64,000 nucleotides of DNA from Polyangia bacterium (GTDB lineage Bacteria; Myxococcota_A; Polyangia; Nannocystales; Nannocystaceae): the NCBI GenBank assembly GCA_030430565.1, contig JAUIKS010000002.1, positions 124,001-188,000 of the forward strand, written 5' to 3'. The translations under genes and the position numbers were made by a program. Positions 30,222 to 39,873 of this stretch are shown piece by piece (the first letter of the stretch is position 1; each line of letters begins with the position of its first letter). The notes beneath the pieces are model-generated. The model saw only the letters and a list, made by a program, of their open reading frames with translations. It made no database searches and was not told the DNA's origin.

Positions 30222-31408
30222 CCGACGCCTCCCCCGCCCGACGAGGGGCCGCCGAGCAGCACGCTGACGTTGGAGCCGCCGAACGCGAACGAGTTGCTCA
30301 GGACATGTCTCGACGGCAAGCTCTGCCGCCGCGCGACCACCCGCACCGCGATCTCCGGATCGACCGGCGACGCGCCGACGCTGGCGGGCACGAAGCCGCC
30401 CTCGATCGCGGCGATCGAGAACACCAGCTCCGTCGCGCCCGCCGCCCCCAGCAGGTGACCGGTGTAGCCCTTGGTGGCCACGACCGGCGTCTCGCCGAGC
30501 AGCGCCGCGATCGCGGCGCCCTCCGCGATGTCGTTCTGCTTGGTCCCGGTCGCGTGGGCGTTGACGTGATCGACGAGCGCGGCGGGCAGCCCCGCGTCCG
30601 CGAGCGCGCGCTCCATCGCGAGCCGCGCGCCGAGCCCCTCCGGGTGCGGCGCGGTCATGTGATACGCGTCCGAGCTCTCGCCGACGCCGAGCAGCCGCGC
30701 CGGCCCGTCGCCCGCGCGCTCGACCAGCAAGAGCGCCGCGCCCTCGCCGATGTTGATGCCCTCGCGCTCGACGCTGAACGGTCGGCACGGGCGCGGCGAC
30801 AGCAGCTTGAGCCCGTCGAAGCCGTTGAGCGTGAGCTGGCACAGGGTGTCGACGCCGCCGACGATCACCGCGTCGCAGACATCGGTCTGGAGCAGGCGCT
30901 GGGCCGAGCCCAGGACCTTGGCGCTCGACGAGCAGGCGGTCGAGACCACGAAGCCCGGCCCGCCGATCCCCGTCAGCGCGCGCGTCACCTCGAGGATCGA
31001 GTCGAGCGCGTGAATTCGCTCGACCGAGTAGCCCTCGGGCAGCGTGCCGCGATCCTGGTGGATCCGGTAGGCCAGCTCGGTCTCGCGGATCCCGCCCGTG
31101 CTGGTGCCGAGGACCACGCCGACGCGCGCCGAGGACCAGCGCGCGCAGGCCTTCTCGACCGCCGGCCGCAGCGCCTCCAGGCTCACGGCGAGCATCCTCG
31201 TGATCCGTGACTCACGCCCGCGCAGCGCCGCAGGCAGGGCCGGCAACACGCTGGGCAAGACGCCGACGACGCCCGTCCGCGAGAACTCGGGCGGGCACGG
31301 GCGCAGCCCGCTGGTCCCCTGCTCGAGGCCTGTGAGGACCTCGGCGGTCGTCATCCCCATGGCGTTACACAGGGAGTAGGCCGTAATTGCTACGGGAGGG
31401 CTCGGCAT
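30218..31408 (-). CDS. Beta-ketoacyl-ACP synthase
   Basis: The 396-residue protein is a FabF-type condensing enzyme: active-site Cys in STACSSSAKVLGSAQ (~residue 159), first His in HVNAHATGTKQND, second in KGYTGHLLGAAGATE, and the C-terminal SNSFAFGGSN. It heads a four-gene overlapping set and probably works with the chain-length-factor-like subunit to extend acyl chains on an ACP encoded elsewhere. FabF-only housekeeping function is less likely because of the tandem partner. Confidence 0.92.
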   Translation of the reverse strand: MPSPPVAITAYSLCNAMGMTTAEVLTGLEQGTSGLRPCPPEFSRTGVVGVLPSVLPALPAALRGRESRITRMLAVSLEALRPAVEKACARWSSARVGVVLGTSTGGIRETELAYRIHQDRGTLPEGYSVERIHALDSILEVTRALTGIGGPGFVVSTACSSSAKVLGSAQRLLQTDVCDAVIVGGVDTLCQLTLNGFDGLKLLSPRPCRPFSVEREGINIGEGAALLLVERAGDGPARLLGVGESSDAYHMTAPHPEGLGARLAMERALADAGLPAALVDHVNAHATGTKQNDIAEGAAIAALLGETPVVATKGYTGHLLGAAGATELVFSIAAIEGGFVPASVGASPVDPEIAVRVVARRQSLPSRHVLSNSFAFGGSNVSVLLGGPSSGGGGVG

Positions 31409-31474
31409 GCGGGCGGCGGCGGGAGCATAGCACGAGGCTCGTGACCCGTGGCGTGCACGGGCGAGCGAGCCCGA

Positions 31475-32641
31475 TCACTGCTGCTGCGAGAAGTAGACGA
31501 TGACGGCGATGATGGCGATGCCGAGGAGCACCGCGAGGGTGATCTTGATCCAGCTGTAGGGGCGCTCGCCCTGCACCTCGCCGGTCCGCGCGTTAACGAC
31601 AAAGCGATACGCCTTCTCCTTGTAGCGGAAGCTCGAGAGCCAGACCGGCAGCAGCAGGTGCTTGAAGGTCACGTCGTCGTGCGAGACGTTCATCACCAGG
31701 ATCCGCTGGGTGTCGCCGCCGATGTCGGCGCGGATCGTGCTGCGGATCTCCGGCTTCATGCGATCCTCGGCGAGCTTAAAGCCGCCCTGAAGGTCGACCT
31801 TGTAGCGCTCGCACAGAAACCCGCTCAGAAAGCCCGGGTCGTAGGGCTTGAGCTCCTCTAGGTCCCAGGGCTCGAGCGCCCGCAGAATCTTGCGCGGCAG
31901 CGACTCGGACGCGCAGATCAAGACGTCGTCGAAGGTGACGTGCACGCGACCGGGGCGCGGCGAGTACCAGCGCGTCTTACGAACCCGCCGCGTCTTCGTC
32001 TTGCCCTCGCTGTCCGTGTAGGTCTCGGTGACGTAGTAGTACTCGCCGCGCTGCCCGACGTAGTTGGTCGTCGTCTCAGAGTCGTAGGTCCAGTACGGCA
32101 GGTACACGCCGTCCATGCCCTGCGCCTTGGCTTTCTTCTTGACGTCGTTCGGCGCGAACCACAGCTTGCGGACCCACGTCTCGTAGGACTCCTTCGCGGT
32201 CCGCTTGTCGAGCTTAAACGACAGCAGGCTCTCGGGGACGATGACCGCGCTGGTCTCCTCGACCGCGACCACCACCGGCGAGCCACAGAACGCGCAGTGG
32301 TCACTCTGGCCCGAGATCACCGTCTCCGCGCCGCAGGAGTCGCAGCGCACGGTCGAGCCGCCCGGGACCAGCTCGCTCGCGGGGCGCTGCGCCATGTCCC
32401 GAAGCGCGGTGTTGAAGTCGTACTCTTTGATCGCGACGGTCCCGTCGCCGCCGCCGCCCTCGTCCCCCCCGGTGTCCTGCTGCACCGGCGCGGCGATCTC
32501 TTGGACGTTGCCGCAGTATTCACACTCGAGGCGATCGGCACCTGGTTTGAAGGTCAGGTCAGCGCCGCACGAGGCACACGGGAACATGTGCTTCTGCTCG
32601 CTGTCCGCGCCCCAACCTGCCTGCTCCGGGTTGTCCGACAT
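31475..32641 (-). CDS. Double zinc-ribbon protein with C-terminal membrane anchor
   Basis: From ATG 32641 the ~388-residue protein has two CxxC...CxxC zinc ribbons (CASCGADL...CEYCG at ~20-45; CDSCGAET...CAFCG at ~100-125), a conserved middle region (YLPYWTYDSETTTNYVGQRG) and a single C-terminal membrane helix (ITLAVLLGIAIIAVIVYF). This is the TFIIB-type zinc-ribbon/primosomal-protein-N'-like membrane family of unknown function. The helix at the extreme C-terminus makes it a tail-anchored protein, possibly a client of the ArsA/Get3-like ATPase, which is speculation. Confidence 0.75.
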   Translation of the reverse strand: MSDNPEQAGWGADSEQKHMFPCASCGADLTFKPGADRLECEYCGNVQEIAAPVQQDTGGDEGGGGDGTVAIKEYDFNTALRDMAQRPASELVPGGSTVRCDSCGAETVISGQSDHCAFCGSPVVVAVEETSAVIVPESLLSFKLDKRTAKESYETWVRKLWFAPNDVKKKAKAQGMDGVYLPYWTYDSETTTNYVGQRGEYYYVTETYTDSEGKTKTRRVRKTRWYSPRPGRVHVTFDDVLICASESLPRKILRALEPWDLEELKPYDPGFLSGFLCERYKVDLQGGFKLAEDRMKPEIRSTIRADIGGDTQRILVMNVSHDDVTFKHLLLPVWLSSFRYKEKAYRFVVNARTGEVQGERPYSWIKITLAVLLGIAIIAVIVYFSQQQ

Positions 32642-32730
32642 CGCGGCGAGCATACCGCAGACGCGAGGCCGCGTTCGCGCGCTCACGCTCGGTTGAACCC
32701 GCGCTTGTTCGCGTGCGTCCAGCGGGTACG

Positions 32731-32770
32731 CGAAAACGCGAGAGCCCGCGCTCCTGGGGAGCGCGGGCTC
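32731..32770 (-). terminator. Intrinsic terminator of the acidic lipoprotein gene
   Basis: GAGCCCGCGCTCC and its exact complement (32742-32754, 32758-32770) form a 13-bp stem with a 3-nt loop. On the minus strand the stem is followed by TCGCG and then TTTT (32733-32736), a short U-tract. It lies 47 nt after the stop at 32817 and is the best terminator in the window. Confidence 0.7.
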
Positions 32771-32816
32771 ATTCGCGGCCGGAGCGTGACGCTCCGTATA
32801 CGGTCGTTAGGGGCTG

Positions 32817-33656
32817 CTACTCGGCAGCCTCCTCCTCGCCCGCCTCCTCCTCGCCGCCGGCCTCTTCCTCGCCGCCAGCCTCCTCGTCGCCGCCGAGGTC
32901 CTCGTCACCGCCGAGGTCCTCGTCGCCGCCGGCCTCTTCCTCGTCGCCACCGGTCGAGGCCTTGAACTCACCCTTGCCCGAGAACGCGAGCGCGAGCTCC
33001 GCGATCTTGTCCTTCGAGTCAGCGGGGATGTTCTTGACGTCGCCGACGGTCGCCTTCGACTTCTCGATGATCTCGGTCTGGAGGTTCGGGATCATCTCGA
33101 TGTTGGCCTGGACCTCGATCTTGACGTCGCCGACGGCGGCCTCGAGCTTGGCCTTCTGCTCATCGAGCGCCTTCTTGGCGAGGCCCGGGACCTTCATCGG
33201 CATCTTGACGAGCCAACCCGAGACCTTCTGCGCGCGCTTGGGGATGCCCGCGACAGCCTCACCAGCCGCCTGGACCTTGCCGAGGAAGGCCTCGACCTCG
33301 GCCTTCTTGTCGTCGGCGATGCTGAGGTCCGCCGAGACCTCGATCTTGCCGTCCTTGAAGGAGGCGGAGGCCATCGCGCCGAGGTCCTCGGCCGAGATCT
33401 GCAGGCTGTCCTTGAGCGCGTTGAACTCGCCGCCGAGGTTGTGGGCGTCGTCGATCGGCTGGGTGATCCACTTCACCTGCACGTCGATCTGGTTGGGGAT
33501 GTCCTTCATCTCGTCGAAGGAGCTCTCGTACTCAGGGGCCGCCGGCGGGGTCAGATCGCCACCACCACCGCCACCCTTCTTGCAGGCGGGGGCGACGGCG
33601 ATCGCGCCGAGAAGCATACCGCTGAGGACGAACTTGGTGAGTTTCTTGATGAACAT
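32817..33656 (-). CDS. Acidic-tailed helical lipoprotein
   Basis: The 279-residue protein starts at ATG 33656 with a lipoprotein signal ending LGAIAVAPAC. The mature part is helical and charged, with regularly spaced segments (DEMKDIPNQIDVQVKW, SADLSIADDKKAEVEAFLGK, KSKATVGDVKNIPADSKDK), and ends in a Gly/Glu/Asp repeat tail (GGDEDLGGDEDLGGDEE). It could be a periplasmic scaffold or cation-binding protein. I recognise no family. Confidence 0.75.
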   Translation of the reverse strand: MFIKKLTKFVLSGMLLGAIAVAPACKKGGGGGGDLTPPAAPEYESSFDEMKDIPNQIDVQVKWITQPIDDAHNLGGEFNALKDSLQISAEDLGAMASASFKDGKIEVSADLSIADDKKAEVEAFLGKVQAAGEAVAGIPKRAQKVSGWLVKMPMKVPGLAKKALDEQKAKLEAAVGDVKIEVQANIEMIPNLQTEIIEKSKATVGDVKNIPADSKDKIAELALAFSGKGEFKASTGGDEEEAGGDEDLGGDEDLGGDEEAGGEEEAGGEEEAGEEEAAE

Positions 33657-34044
33657 GGGTGCTCTCGTCGAAGTCTGGCTGCGTCTGCAGCCCACGGGGT
33701 GCGTTTGCTTGGGTCCAGCGATGGCGACAACTTCGTCCCATCCGGCACGCCGAATGGCGCCTGGAGATAAAAGCGACCGCCGCTTAGCGCGCCGTCACAA
33801 CCTTTGTCAAGACGGCCAAAGAGCTGGCTTTGTATGCACGGACACGAAAACCCCTGCAACGAGTGCGTATCGATCGTGGAACTCGGCGCAAAAGACTGAC
33901 CTGGGTGCGAAAGACGCCGTACCGACGCGTTCCGTTCTGGTGCGGTTCATGTCCCAAAAAGCCACGCTCACGCGCGTGATTTCCAGCACGAGGCGCGTTG
34001 TCACCCGACGCCTGTGATGGACCGGGAGAACCCTCGCGCTCAGC
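33657..34044 (-). other. 388-nt gene-free stretch, promoter region of the acidic lipoprotein gene
   Basis: GC is lower than in flanking genes. A perfect TTGACA is present on the minus strand (33805-33810), but no convincing -10 sequence lies 16-18 nt downstream. No RNA fold or short gene was recognised. Confidence 0.4.
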
Positions 34045-35403
34045 TTAGAAGATCTCGAGCTCTTCGTATTCGTCGTCGTCGTCGTGATTCACCGCGAGCG
34101 TTGACTCGCCGATCGTCTCGCTTTGGTTGATGCGCATCTGCGTCGAGCTGCTCGGCGGCCGCAGCTGGGCGAGCAGCGGCTCGATCCGCGCGCTCATGTT
34201 CTGCTCGCGCGCGGCGCCCATCGACGCGCCCGCGCTGAACAGCACGAAGCTCACGTAGTCGTACAACATCTCGCGCAGGTAGTTCTGAAGGTCAGCCGCG
34301 CCGGCGAGCCGGATCGCGTTGCGCAGCACCCGACGGCCCTTGAGCGTGCCGTCATCGAGGGGACCTGCATCTCTGAACAGCTCGTCGTAGGAGCCCTCGG
34401 CGAAGCCGGCGGTGCTCTTGCGGAACGAGGTGCCGAGGCCGGCCGCGTCGATCGCCAAGTGGACCTCGCGCAGCGCGGCGTTGGCCAGCTCGATCACCTC
34501 GGCCGCCCCGCCCCGCAGCCGCGGCGGGTTGATCACCACGTGACGCGACTGCAGCAGCTTAAACACCTGCTTGGTGACCTCGAACTCGCCGAGCTGCGTG
34601 TCGCGGCCGATGTCGTTGATGTCGCGCTCGCCGTCGATCATCCGCCACACGAGGCTGAACTCGTCGTCAGGGCTCTGGGCGTTCGAGTTGCGCTGCGGCA
34701 CGTAGTCAGACGACGGGATGCGCGGACGGAAGAACCGCATCTCGTCCATGCGGGTCACGCAGTCCATCAGCAGCATCGCGCCGCTGAGGACCTGACGCGA
34801 GACCAGGCGCGTCTCGTCGAAGTCCTCGAGGAAGCAGTAAAAGCCGTCGGCGATGCGCAGCGTCGCGAACACGATCTCCTCGACCTGCTTGCGCAGGTAC
34901 TTGTAGACCTGATCCTCGGTGAGCACGCCGAGCCGCACCGCGCTCGCGCCGAAGCGCTTCCCCTGGGACACGAGCGCGAGGATCGCCGTCAGCTGCGGCT
35001 TCGTGATGACCCCGAAGTGAAACAGGATCTGGCCGATGCGCTCCTGCGGGAAGCTGGTGCGCGCGCCGAGCACGTTGCCGGCCTCGAAGAAGATCGAGCG
35101 CGGGCTGTCGCCGTCAAACACCATCAGCTCGCCGCGCCAGCCGGCCTGGCTGAGCAGCGCGAGGATGTCGCACATCGTCCCGGGGCCGGTGATCTCCCCC
35201 GCGAGGCGGACGATGGCCCCGTCCTCACGGTCGCGCCGTCCGTCCTCGCCGGTGAAGCGCATGAAGACGACGTGCCCGGGCGCGGGCATCAGCCGGTAGG
35301 CGCCCTTGCGCTCCTTCATACGACGCGTCGCGGCGTCACCTAGCGGGTGCGCGACACCGTTCGAGTCAATCCAGATGAGCTCGTCTTGAGCGTCCACGAC
35401 CAT
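34045..35403 (-). CDS. DUF4388-type regulatory protein
   Basis: From ATG 35403 the ~452-residue protein has an N-terminal segment, a DUF4388/PATAN-like region (IVRLAGEITGPG, LALLSQAGWRGELMVFDGD, IFFEAGNVLGARTSFPQERI), a GspE-N-like helical region (RFGASAVRLGVLTEDQVYKYL), a second winged-helix-like part (LVWRMIDGERDINDIG) and an acidic C-terminal tail. DUF4388 proteins are common in myxobacteria and are linked to gliding and signalling. An upstream in-frame ATG at 35553 is possible but its encoded sequence is Arg/Ala-rich. Confidence 0.75.
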   Translation of the reverse strand: MVVDAQDELIWIDSNGVAHPLGDAATRRMKERKGAYRLMPAPGHVVFMRFTGEDGRRDREDGAIVRLAGEITGPGTMCDILALLSQAGWRGELMVFDGDSPRSIFFEAGNVLGARTSFPQERIGQILFHFGVITKPQLTAILALVSQGKRFGASAVRLGVLTEDQVYKYLRKQVEEIVFATLRIADGFYCFLEDFDETRLVSRQVLSGAMLLMDCVTRMDEMRFFRPRIPSSDYVPQRNSNAQSPDDEFSLVWRMIDGERDINDIGRDTQLGEFEVTKQVFKLLQSRHVVINPPRLRGGAAEVIELANAALREVHLAIDAAGLGTSFRKSTAGFAEGSYDELFRDAGPLDDGTLKGRRVLRNAIRLAGAADLQNYLREMLYDYVSFVLFSAGASMGAAREQNMSARIEPLLAQLRPPSSSTQMRINQSETIGESTLAVNHDDDDEYEELEIF

Positions 35404-35616
35404 GACGTTGTCGTGGATGCTACCACGCTCTTCACCGTGCGTTCGCGCGAGAGACCGCGCGCGCGGTTCATGGGCGCGCGCGAGCGCCTCCGGTTTTGCA
35501 GCCCGTCGCGCGCCCCGCGGACGCGCGCTGGTGCCCATCGCCACGCGCCGCAAACCATGCGGGTGGAACTTCGCGCCTATCCCCTCGGTTCGGTCGGCGC
35601 CTTACTCCGAGGCCGG

Positions 35617-35648
35617 TCTCGTTCTCGTTCTGGTTCTCGTCCTCGTTT
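35617..35648 (+). repeat. TTCTCG-type simple repeat past the SGNH hydrolase stop
   Basis: A degenerate TTCTCG/TTCTGG/TCCTCG repeat of about five units sits between the SGNH hydrolase stop and the DUF4388 gene. It is noncoding and may be slippage-prone. Confidence 0.6.
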
Positions 35649-37134
35649 AGGGGATCAAGTCGACAACGACGAAGTACTCGCCTGAGTTGGCTCCGCCGCC
35701 GCTCACGAAGGTGTCGAGCGCGATGTAGTACACGCCGGGATCGAGCGCCGCCTCGATCTCGAGATCATCGCGCGCCAGACAGCCGGCCTCGCTGGCGCTC
35801 TCGTCGAGCAGGTGCACGTCGATGTCGACGCCGCCGCGGTCGAAGACCGCCGCCCATAACGTCGCCGGCGCGCTGAGCTCGACGCGGTACAGAAACTCGC
35901 GGCCGGACTCGTCCTGCTCGGCGCCGCAGCCCGTGTACTGATCGAGCTCGCTGAAGCCCTCGCTCGCGGTGTCTCGCAGATCGCTGAACGGGAGGTCCTC
36001 GATCACGAAGGGGTCGGCCGCAGAGCCCTCTCCGGCGAGCCCGGGCGCGGTGGCGTCGAGCGCGTCGACCTCCAAGGCGACGACCTGGCGCATGCGCTCG
36101 AGCGACTGCAGGGTGATGAGGTTGCGGATCGAGTGACCGGCGGTGAGCCCGTCCTCCGTGAACACGCACGACTTGGGGACGCCCTCGGGCGCGTAGACGC
36201 TCGGGTGCAGCCCGTCGTCCGCCAGCCCCTGCCCCGGGAGCCCAGCTGTCTCGTGGTACAGATCGATCAACGGGATCTGGCGCGCCTGCGCGACCGCGCG
36301 GATCACCGCGTTGTAGCGCGGGACCACCGCGTCGGCCTCGGGGTTGTCACCGCGCGCCAGGATCGTCGTGAGCAGCGGGATCACCCCCTGATCGACCAGC
36401 GTGTCGACGATCGTCAGCATGTCGTCGCCGAAGCCGTGCAGGTTCTGCCAGCCGATGTCGTTGGTGCCGTAGTGCACGATCGCGTAGCGCGGGCTGATCG
36501 CGTCGAGCTCCTGCTGCAGCGGCGAGGGGTCGCCCTGCAGGACCTTGAACGCGGGCCAGCCGACCTCCGCGGCGAGGGTGTCGCGACCGAAGGAGGTCGC
36601 GCCGCCGTCGAGCACCTCGCTGGCGAAGAAGTCGATTGTTTCCCAGAGCTGCGCGCGCTCGTCGTGGCCGTCAAAGTCGATGTCGTCGCCGTCGAAGCAG
36701 CGCATGAAGTGGGCGCTGACGGTGCTCGAGGCGCCGAGCTTCGCGAACACGTTCTCGGCCATCGGGGTCTGCGCGGCGATGCTCCGCAGGTTGTCCGCGA
36801 CATACGGCGTGACCGGCGAGAGCGCGCGATCCGCCGGATAAAGCGCCGGTCCTTCGGGCCAGGTGTCCGTGTCCGTGTCGATCCCCCCGGTCGTCGGATC
36901 CGCCGTCGTCCCGCTCGTCGCGCCGGTCGTCGTCGTCGTCGTCGTCGTCGTGCTCTCGTCCGCCCCGCTCGAGCTCGTCACGCCCTCGCCGGTCGTGTCG
37001 CCCGCGCTCGTCAGCCCGTCGCTCGTCCCCGCCTCGAGCTCGCCGTCATCGCTGCAGGCCCCTGCGAGCCCCACCACGATCGCCACGCCGAGCCACGCGC
37101 TCGTCCTGCCGATCACCGCGTCCTTGCCGTGCAT
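35647..37134 (-). CDS. SGNH/GDSL-family hydrolase lipoprotein
   Basis: The 495-residue protein has a lipobox (AIVVGLAGAC), a ~65-residue Thr-rich stalk including nine consecutive Thr, and an SGNH domain (~95-370) with YAIVHYGTNDIG (Gly and Asn blocks) and the catalytic DGLHPSVY (Asp-His block). The C-terminal ~110 residues form a PPC-like beta domain (GVDIDVHLLDE, ALDPGVYYIALDT). It probably deacylates or cleaves esters on surface polymers. ATG 37134 is supported by an AAGGAGG Shine-Dalgarno 5 nt upstream. The Ser nucleophile block I is less clear. Confidence 0.82.
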   Translation of the reverse strand: MHGKDAVIGRTSAWLGVAIVVGLAGACSDDGELEAGTSDGLTSAGDTTGEGVTSSSGADESTTTTTTTTTGATSGTTADPTTGGIDTDTDTWPEGPALYPADRALSPVTPYVADNLRSIAAQTPMAENVFAKLGASSTVSAHFMRCFDGDDIDFDGHDERAQLWETIDFFASEVLDGGATSFGRDTLAAEVGWPAFKVLQGDPSPLQQELDAISPRYAIVHYGTNDIGWQNLHGFGDDMLTIVDTLVDQGVIPLLTTILARGDNPEADAVVPRYNAVIRAVAQARQIPLIDLYHETAGLPGQGLADDGLHPSVYAPEGVPKSCVFTEDGLTAGHSIRNLITLQSLERMRQVVALEVDALDATAPGLAGEGSAADPFVIEDLPFSDLRDTASEGFSELDQYTGCGAEQDESGREFLYRVELSAPATLWAAVFDRGGVDIDVHLLDESASEAGCLARDDLEIEAALDPGVYYIALDTFVSGGGANSGEYFVVVDLIP

Positions 37135-37139
37135 CGCGA

Positions 37140-37146
37140 CCTCCTT
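37140..37146 (-). promoter_or_regulatory. Consensus Shine-Dalgarno of the SGNH hydrolase
   Basis: AAGGAGG on the minus strand, 5 nt before ATG 37134, the most consensus-like ribosome binding site in the window; most other genes here have weak or no such site, so this gene is probably translated strongly. Confidence 0.8.
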
Positions 37147-37350
37147 GTCTCGGGTCCAGCGTACACGACCGCGCGTTCTCGCGCCTAAGCAGGTTCGTCA
37201 GGTCGAGGCGGCGCCGTCGGCGAGCGTCCGCCGCCGCCCCGCGGGCTCTCTCGGACCTGTCTCAAAAAACTCATGAGAGGACCGCGTGCAAAATCTCCGC
37301 AGTTCTGCGCGCGGCGCGTACAAGCCCGCTGACTCGGGCATACTCTCCAG

Positions 37351-39771
37351 GTGAAACGTCCCCGATCGACCTCCTCGCCCAGGCCCCTCGCTCGCGCCCC
37401 GCTCGCCCTCTCGGCGATCGCGTCGGCGGCGCTGCTCGTCAGCGGTCTGGCGCTCGCGGGCTGTCAGCCCGTCGGCAAACGCGGCGGTGCCCAGGAGCAG
37501 ACGGCCCCTGCCGGACCGGTCAGCATCGCCGGCGGCCGCATCACGCTCGACCCGCGCCCCGTGCTCGGCCCGCAGCAAGGCTTCCTCCGCGGCGGCCTCG
37601 TCTACGCCGCCGTCTCGCCCAAGAAGTTCCAGACCTGGTTGCAGCAGCTCCCCTTCGAGGACAGCATCCGCCGCGACTTCGACGAGCTGAAGCGCGAGGT
37701 GGGTGTTGACCTGCTCGCCCCCGACATCCTCGAGAGCTGGGGGATCGACACCAACCAGACCATCAGCATGACGCTGCTGCGGCCGTCGAACGCCCAGACC
37801 CTGCAGCTTCGCAGCGCCCTCGGCGCGAGCTTCACGAGCACGGCGAACATCGACGCGAGCGCGGCGACGACGAGCGCGACGACCGTTGAGGTTGAGGCCA
37901 AGCGCGCGCTCGAGGAGGCCGAGGCCGCCGCCAAAGCAGCTGAGGAGGCCGCTGCCAGAGCGGCGGCGGAGGCCAAGGCCGCGGCGGAGGCCAAGGCCGC
38001 GAAGGAGACCCTGACCGTCAGCATTACCTCCGACGACGAACCCGCGCCGGTGATCGAGCCGACGCCGCCCCCTCCGGCGCCGACCGATCTCGTGCCCTAC
38101 ACGCCGCCAACGCCCGAGCCGCCGCCTCCGCCTCCGCCTCCGCCGCCGATCCCCGAGAAGAAGGCCGTACACCCGCAGGCTGGCTTGGCCGCCAACCTCA
38201 ATATGCACTCGCGGATCCACGCGCGGATCAGCGACCGCGCCGCGTTCACGGCCGCGCTCGCGAAGATCCCCTTCGCCGAGAGCGACGCCAAGCCGCTGTG
38301 TGACAAGCTCGGGCCCACCCTCGCCTGCGGCGGAGATGACGACTTCGTCGCGGTGTTCCGCGACGCCGAGCCCGGCGCCGCCGTGCTCGACCTGTTCATC
38401 TTCCCCGCCCACAGCAGCGACAACAACTCGCTCGACGGCCAGGCCGCCGCGATCAAGCTCGGCCTCGACGCGAAGCCCGAGCCGATCGCCATGCTCGCGG
38501 ACATGGCGGGCGACGCCGCCGTGCACCTCGACACCGCCGAGCTCGAGAACCTCGCGGAGCTGACCGCGCTGACCTCGGCGTTTCGCAGCTTCCGCTGGCG
38601 CGACGCGTCCGAGTGGCCGCGAGAGCTGCGCGACGCGGCGGTCGAGCTCGAGAAGCTGCGCGAGATCCGGAGCATGACGCGGCTGTTCAAGGGCGTGCGC
38701 GGCGAGGCCACGCTGCTCGATCATGAGGTCCAGGCGACGATGCGCTGGGTGCCGCTCGACGAGGAAGCCCGGCTGCGCTCCGCCGAGCTGTTCGCGCGCG
38801 CCCCCCACCCCGCGGACATGCCGACCCTCGACGCGCTCTGCGACCGCGCGATGGCCTGCGCGCGCGCCCGCGGCCTGCCCAAGCTGCGCGAGTTCAACAC
38901 CCTCGCGACCGGCCCGCTCGCGCGGCCGATCGAGGACCTCGACGACACCTTCGACGACGCCCACGAGCTCGTGTTCCTGAGCCTGTTCGCGGAGACCTGG
39001 CCGAACCTCCTCGGGCTCACCCAGCAGCTGCCGATGACCGTGCCCGACAAGACGATCGGCGGCGTCGTCACCGGCATGCTCGACCTGCTCGAGAACATCG
39101 AGGGCTTCGCCTTCAGCATGCAGGACGCGGTGTTCAGCAAAGAGAGCAACCGCGTCGAGCGCGTCGACTTCTTCACGGCGGCGCGCGCCCCCGCCGGCAG
39201 CATGAGCGTCATCCGCGGGCTGTTCGGCTTCGCAAGCATCACCTTCGACAAGGTCGACAACAGCCAGGGCAACGGCGAGACCATCGAGCGCGCGAAGCTG
39301 CCGGTCGACGAGCTGCAGTTTTACGTCGTCAACGACCCCGAGCCGATGACGATCAAGGACGAGAACGGATCCCGCGAGGTCCCCTTCGGCTGGCTCGCGT
39401 TCACCGGCGACGAGCAGCGGCTCAAGTGGGGGATCGGGCTGCCCCGCGAGAACCCGATCACGCCGGCCTTCTACGGTGAGATCCGCGACGTCTGGGCGCT
39501 GTTCGACACCAGCCGCGAGCTGCGACGCGAATTCGACTTCGCGAACACCTACCTCAGCGGCCGCTCGCTGCGCTTCGCGGTCGACGTGATCGACGGCTGG
39601 CCGCACATCGACATGGTGTTCGGCAGGGGGACGGGCGCGGGCCCGAGCCCGCAGCCCACCCCGCAGCCCACCCCGCAGCCGATGCCCAAGCCGGATCCCA
39701 CGCCGGATCCCAAGCCCGAGCCCAAGCCCGAGCCGCTCCCGCCGGATCCGCTCCCGCCGCCCCCGACCTAG
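37351..39771 (+). CDS. Large lipoprotein with Ala-rich coiled coil and Pro-rich hinge
   Basis: The 806-residue protein begins at GTG 37351 with a lipoprotein signal ending SGLALAGC. After a folded ~130-residue N-terminal part comes an Ala/Glu/Lys helix (RALEEAEAAAKAAEEAAARA, ~185-220), a Pro-rich hinge (TPEPPPPPPPPPP), then a second copy-like folded region beginning HPQAGLAANLNMHSRIHARI and a long C-terminal domain, ending in Pro/Lys/Pro repeats (PKPDPTPDPKPEPKPEP). No catalytic motif was recognised. The helix-hinge arrangement resembles envelope-spanning stalks, which is inference. Confidence 0.75.
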   Translation: MKRPRSTSSPRPLARAPLALSAIASAALLVSGLALAGCQPVGKRGGAQEQTAPAGPVSIAGGRITLDPRPVLGPQQGFLRGGLVYAAVSPKKFQTWLQQLPFEDSIRRDFDELKREVGVDLLAPDILESWGIDTNQTISMTLLRPSNAQTLQLRSALGASFTSTANIDASAATTSATTVEVEAKRALEEAEAAAKAAEEAAARAAAEAKAAAEAKAAKETLTVSITSDDEPAPVIEPTPPPPAPTDLVPYTPPTPEPPPPPPPPPPIPEKKAVHPQAGLAANLNMHSRIHARISDRAAFTAALAKIPFAESDAKPLCDKLGPTLACGGDDDFVAVFRDAEPGAAVLDLFIFPAHSSDNNSLDGQAAAIKLGLDAKPEPIAMLADMAGDAAVHLDTAELENLAELTALTSAFRSFRWRDASEWPRELRDAAVELEKLREIRSMTRLFKGVRGEATLLDHEVQATMRWVPLDEEARLRSAELFARAPHPADMPTLDALCDRAMACARARGLPKLREFNTLATGPLARPIEDLDDTFDDAHELVFLSLFAETWPNLLGLTQQLPMTVPDKTIGGVVTGMLDLLENIEGFAFSMQDAVFSKESNRVERVDFFTAARAPAGSMSVIRGLFGFASITFDKVDNSQGNGETIERAKLPVDELQFYVVNDPEPMTIKDENGSREVPFGWLAFTGDEQRLKWGIGLPRENPITPAFYGEIRDVWALFDTSRELRREFDFANTYLSGRSLRFAVDVIDGWPHIDMVFGRGTGAGPSPQPTPQPTPQPMPKPDPTPDPKPEPKPEPLPPDPLPPPPT

Positions 39772-39873
39772 CCCAACGAGCTGGTTCGGGGACCGTCGCG
39801 ACGCGCGCGCGATTTTGCGTGAGCAAGCCCGCGTACGCGCGCGCGCGCGATAATCACGACCTGTGACAGCCTG

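Noticed and set aside
33805..33810. TTGACA as promoter of the acidic lipoprotein gene
   Set aside because: No acceptable -10 element occurs at the proper distance, so it is only mentioned in the gap entry.
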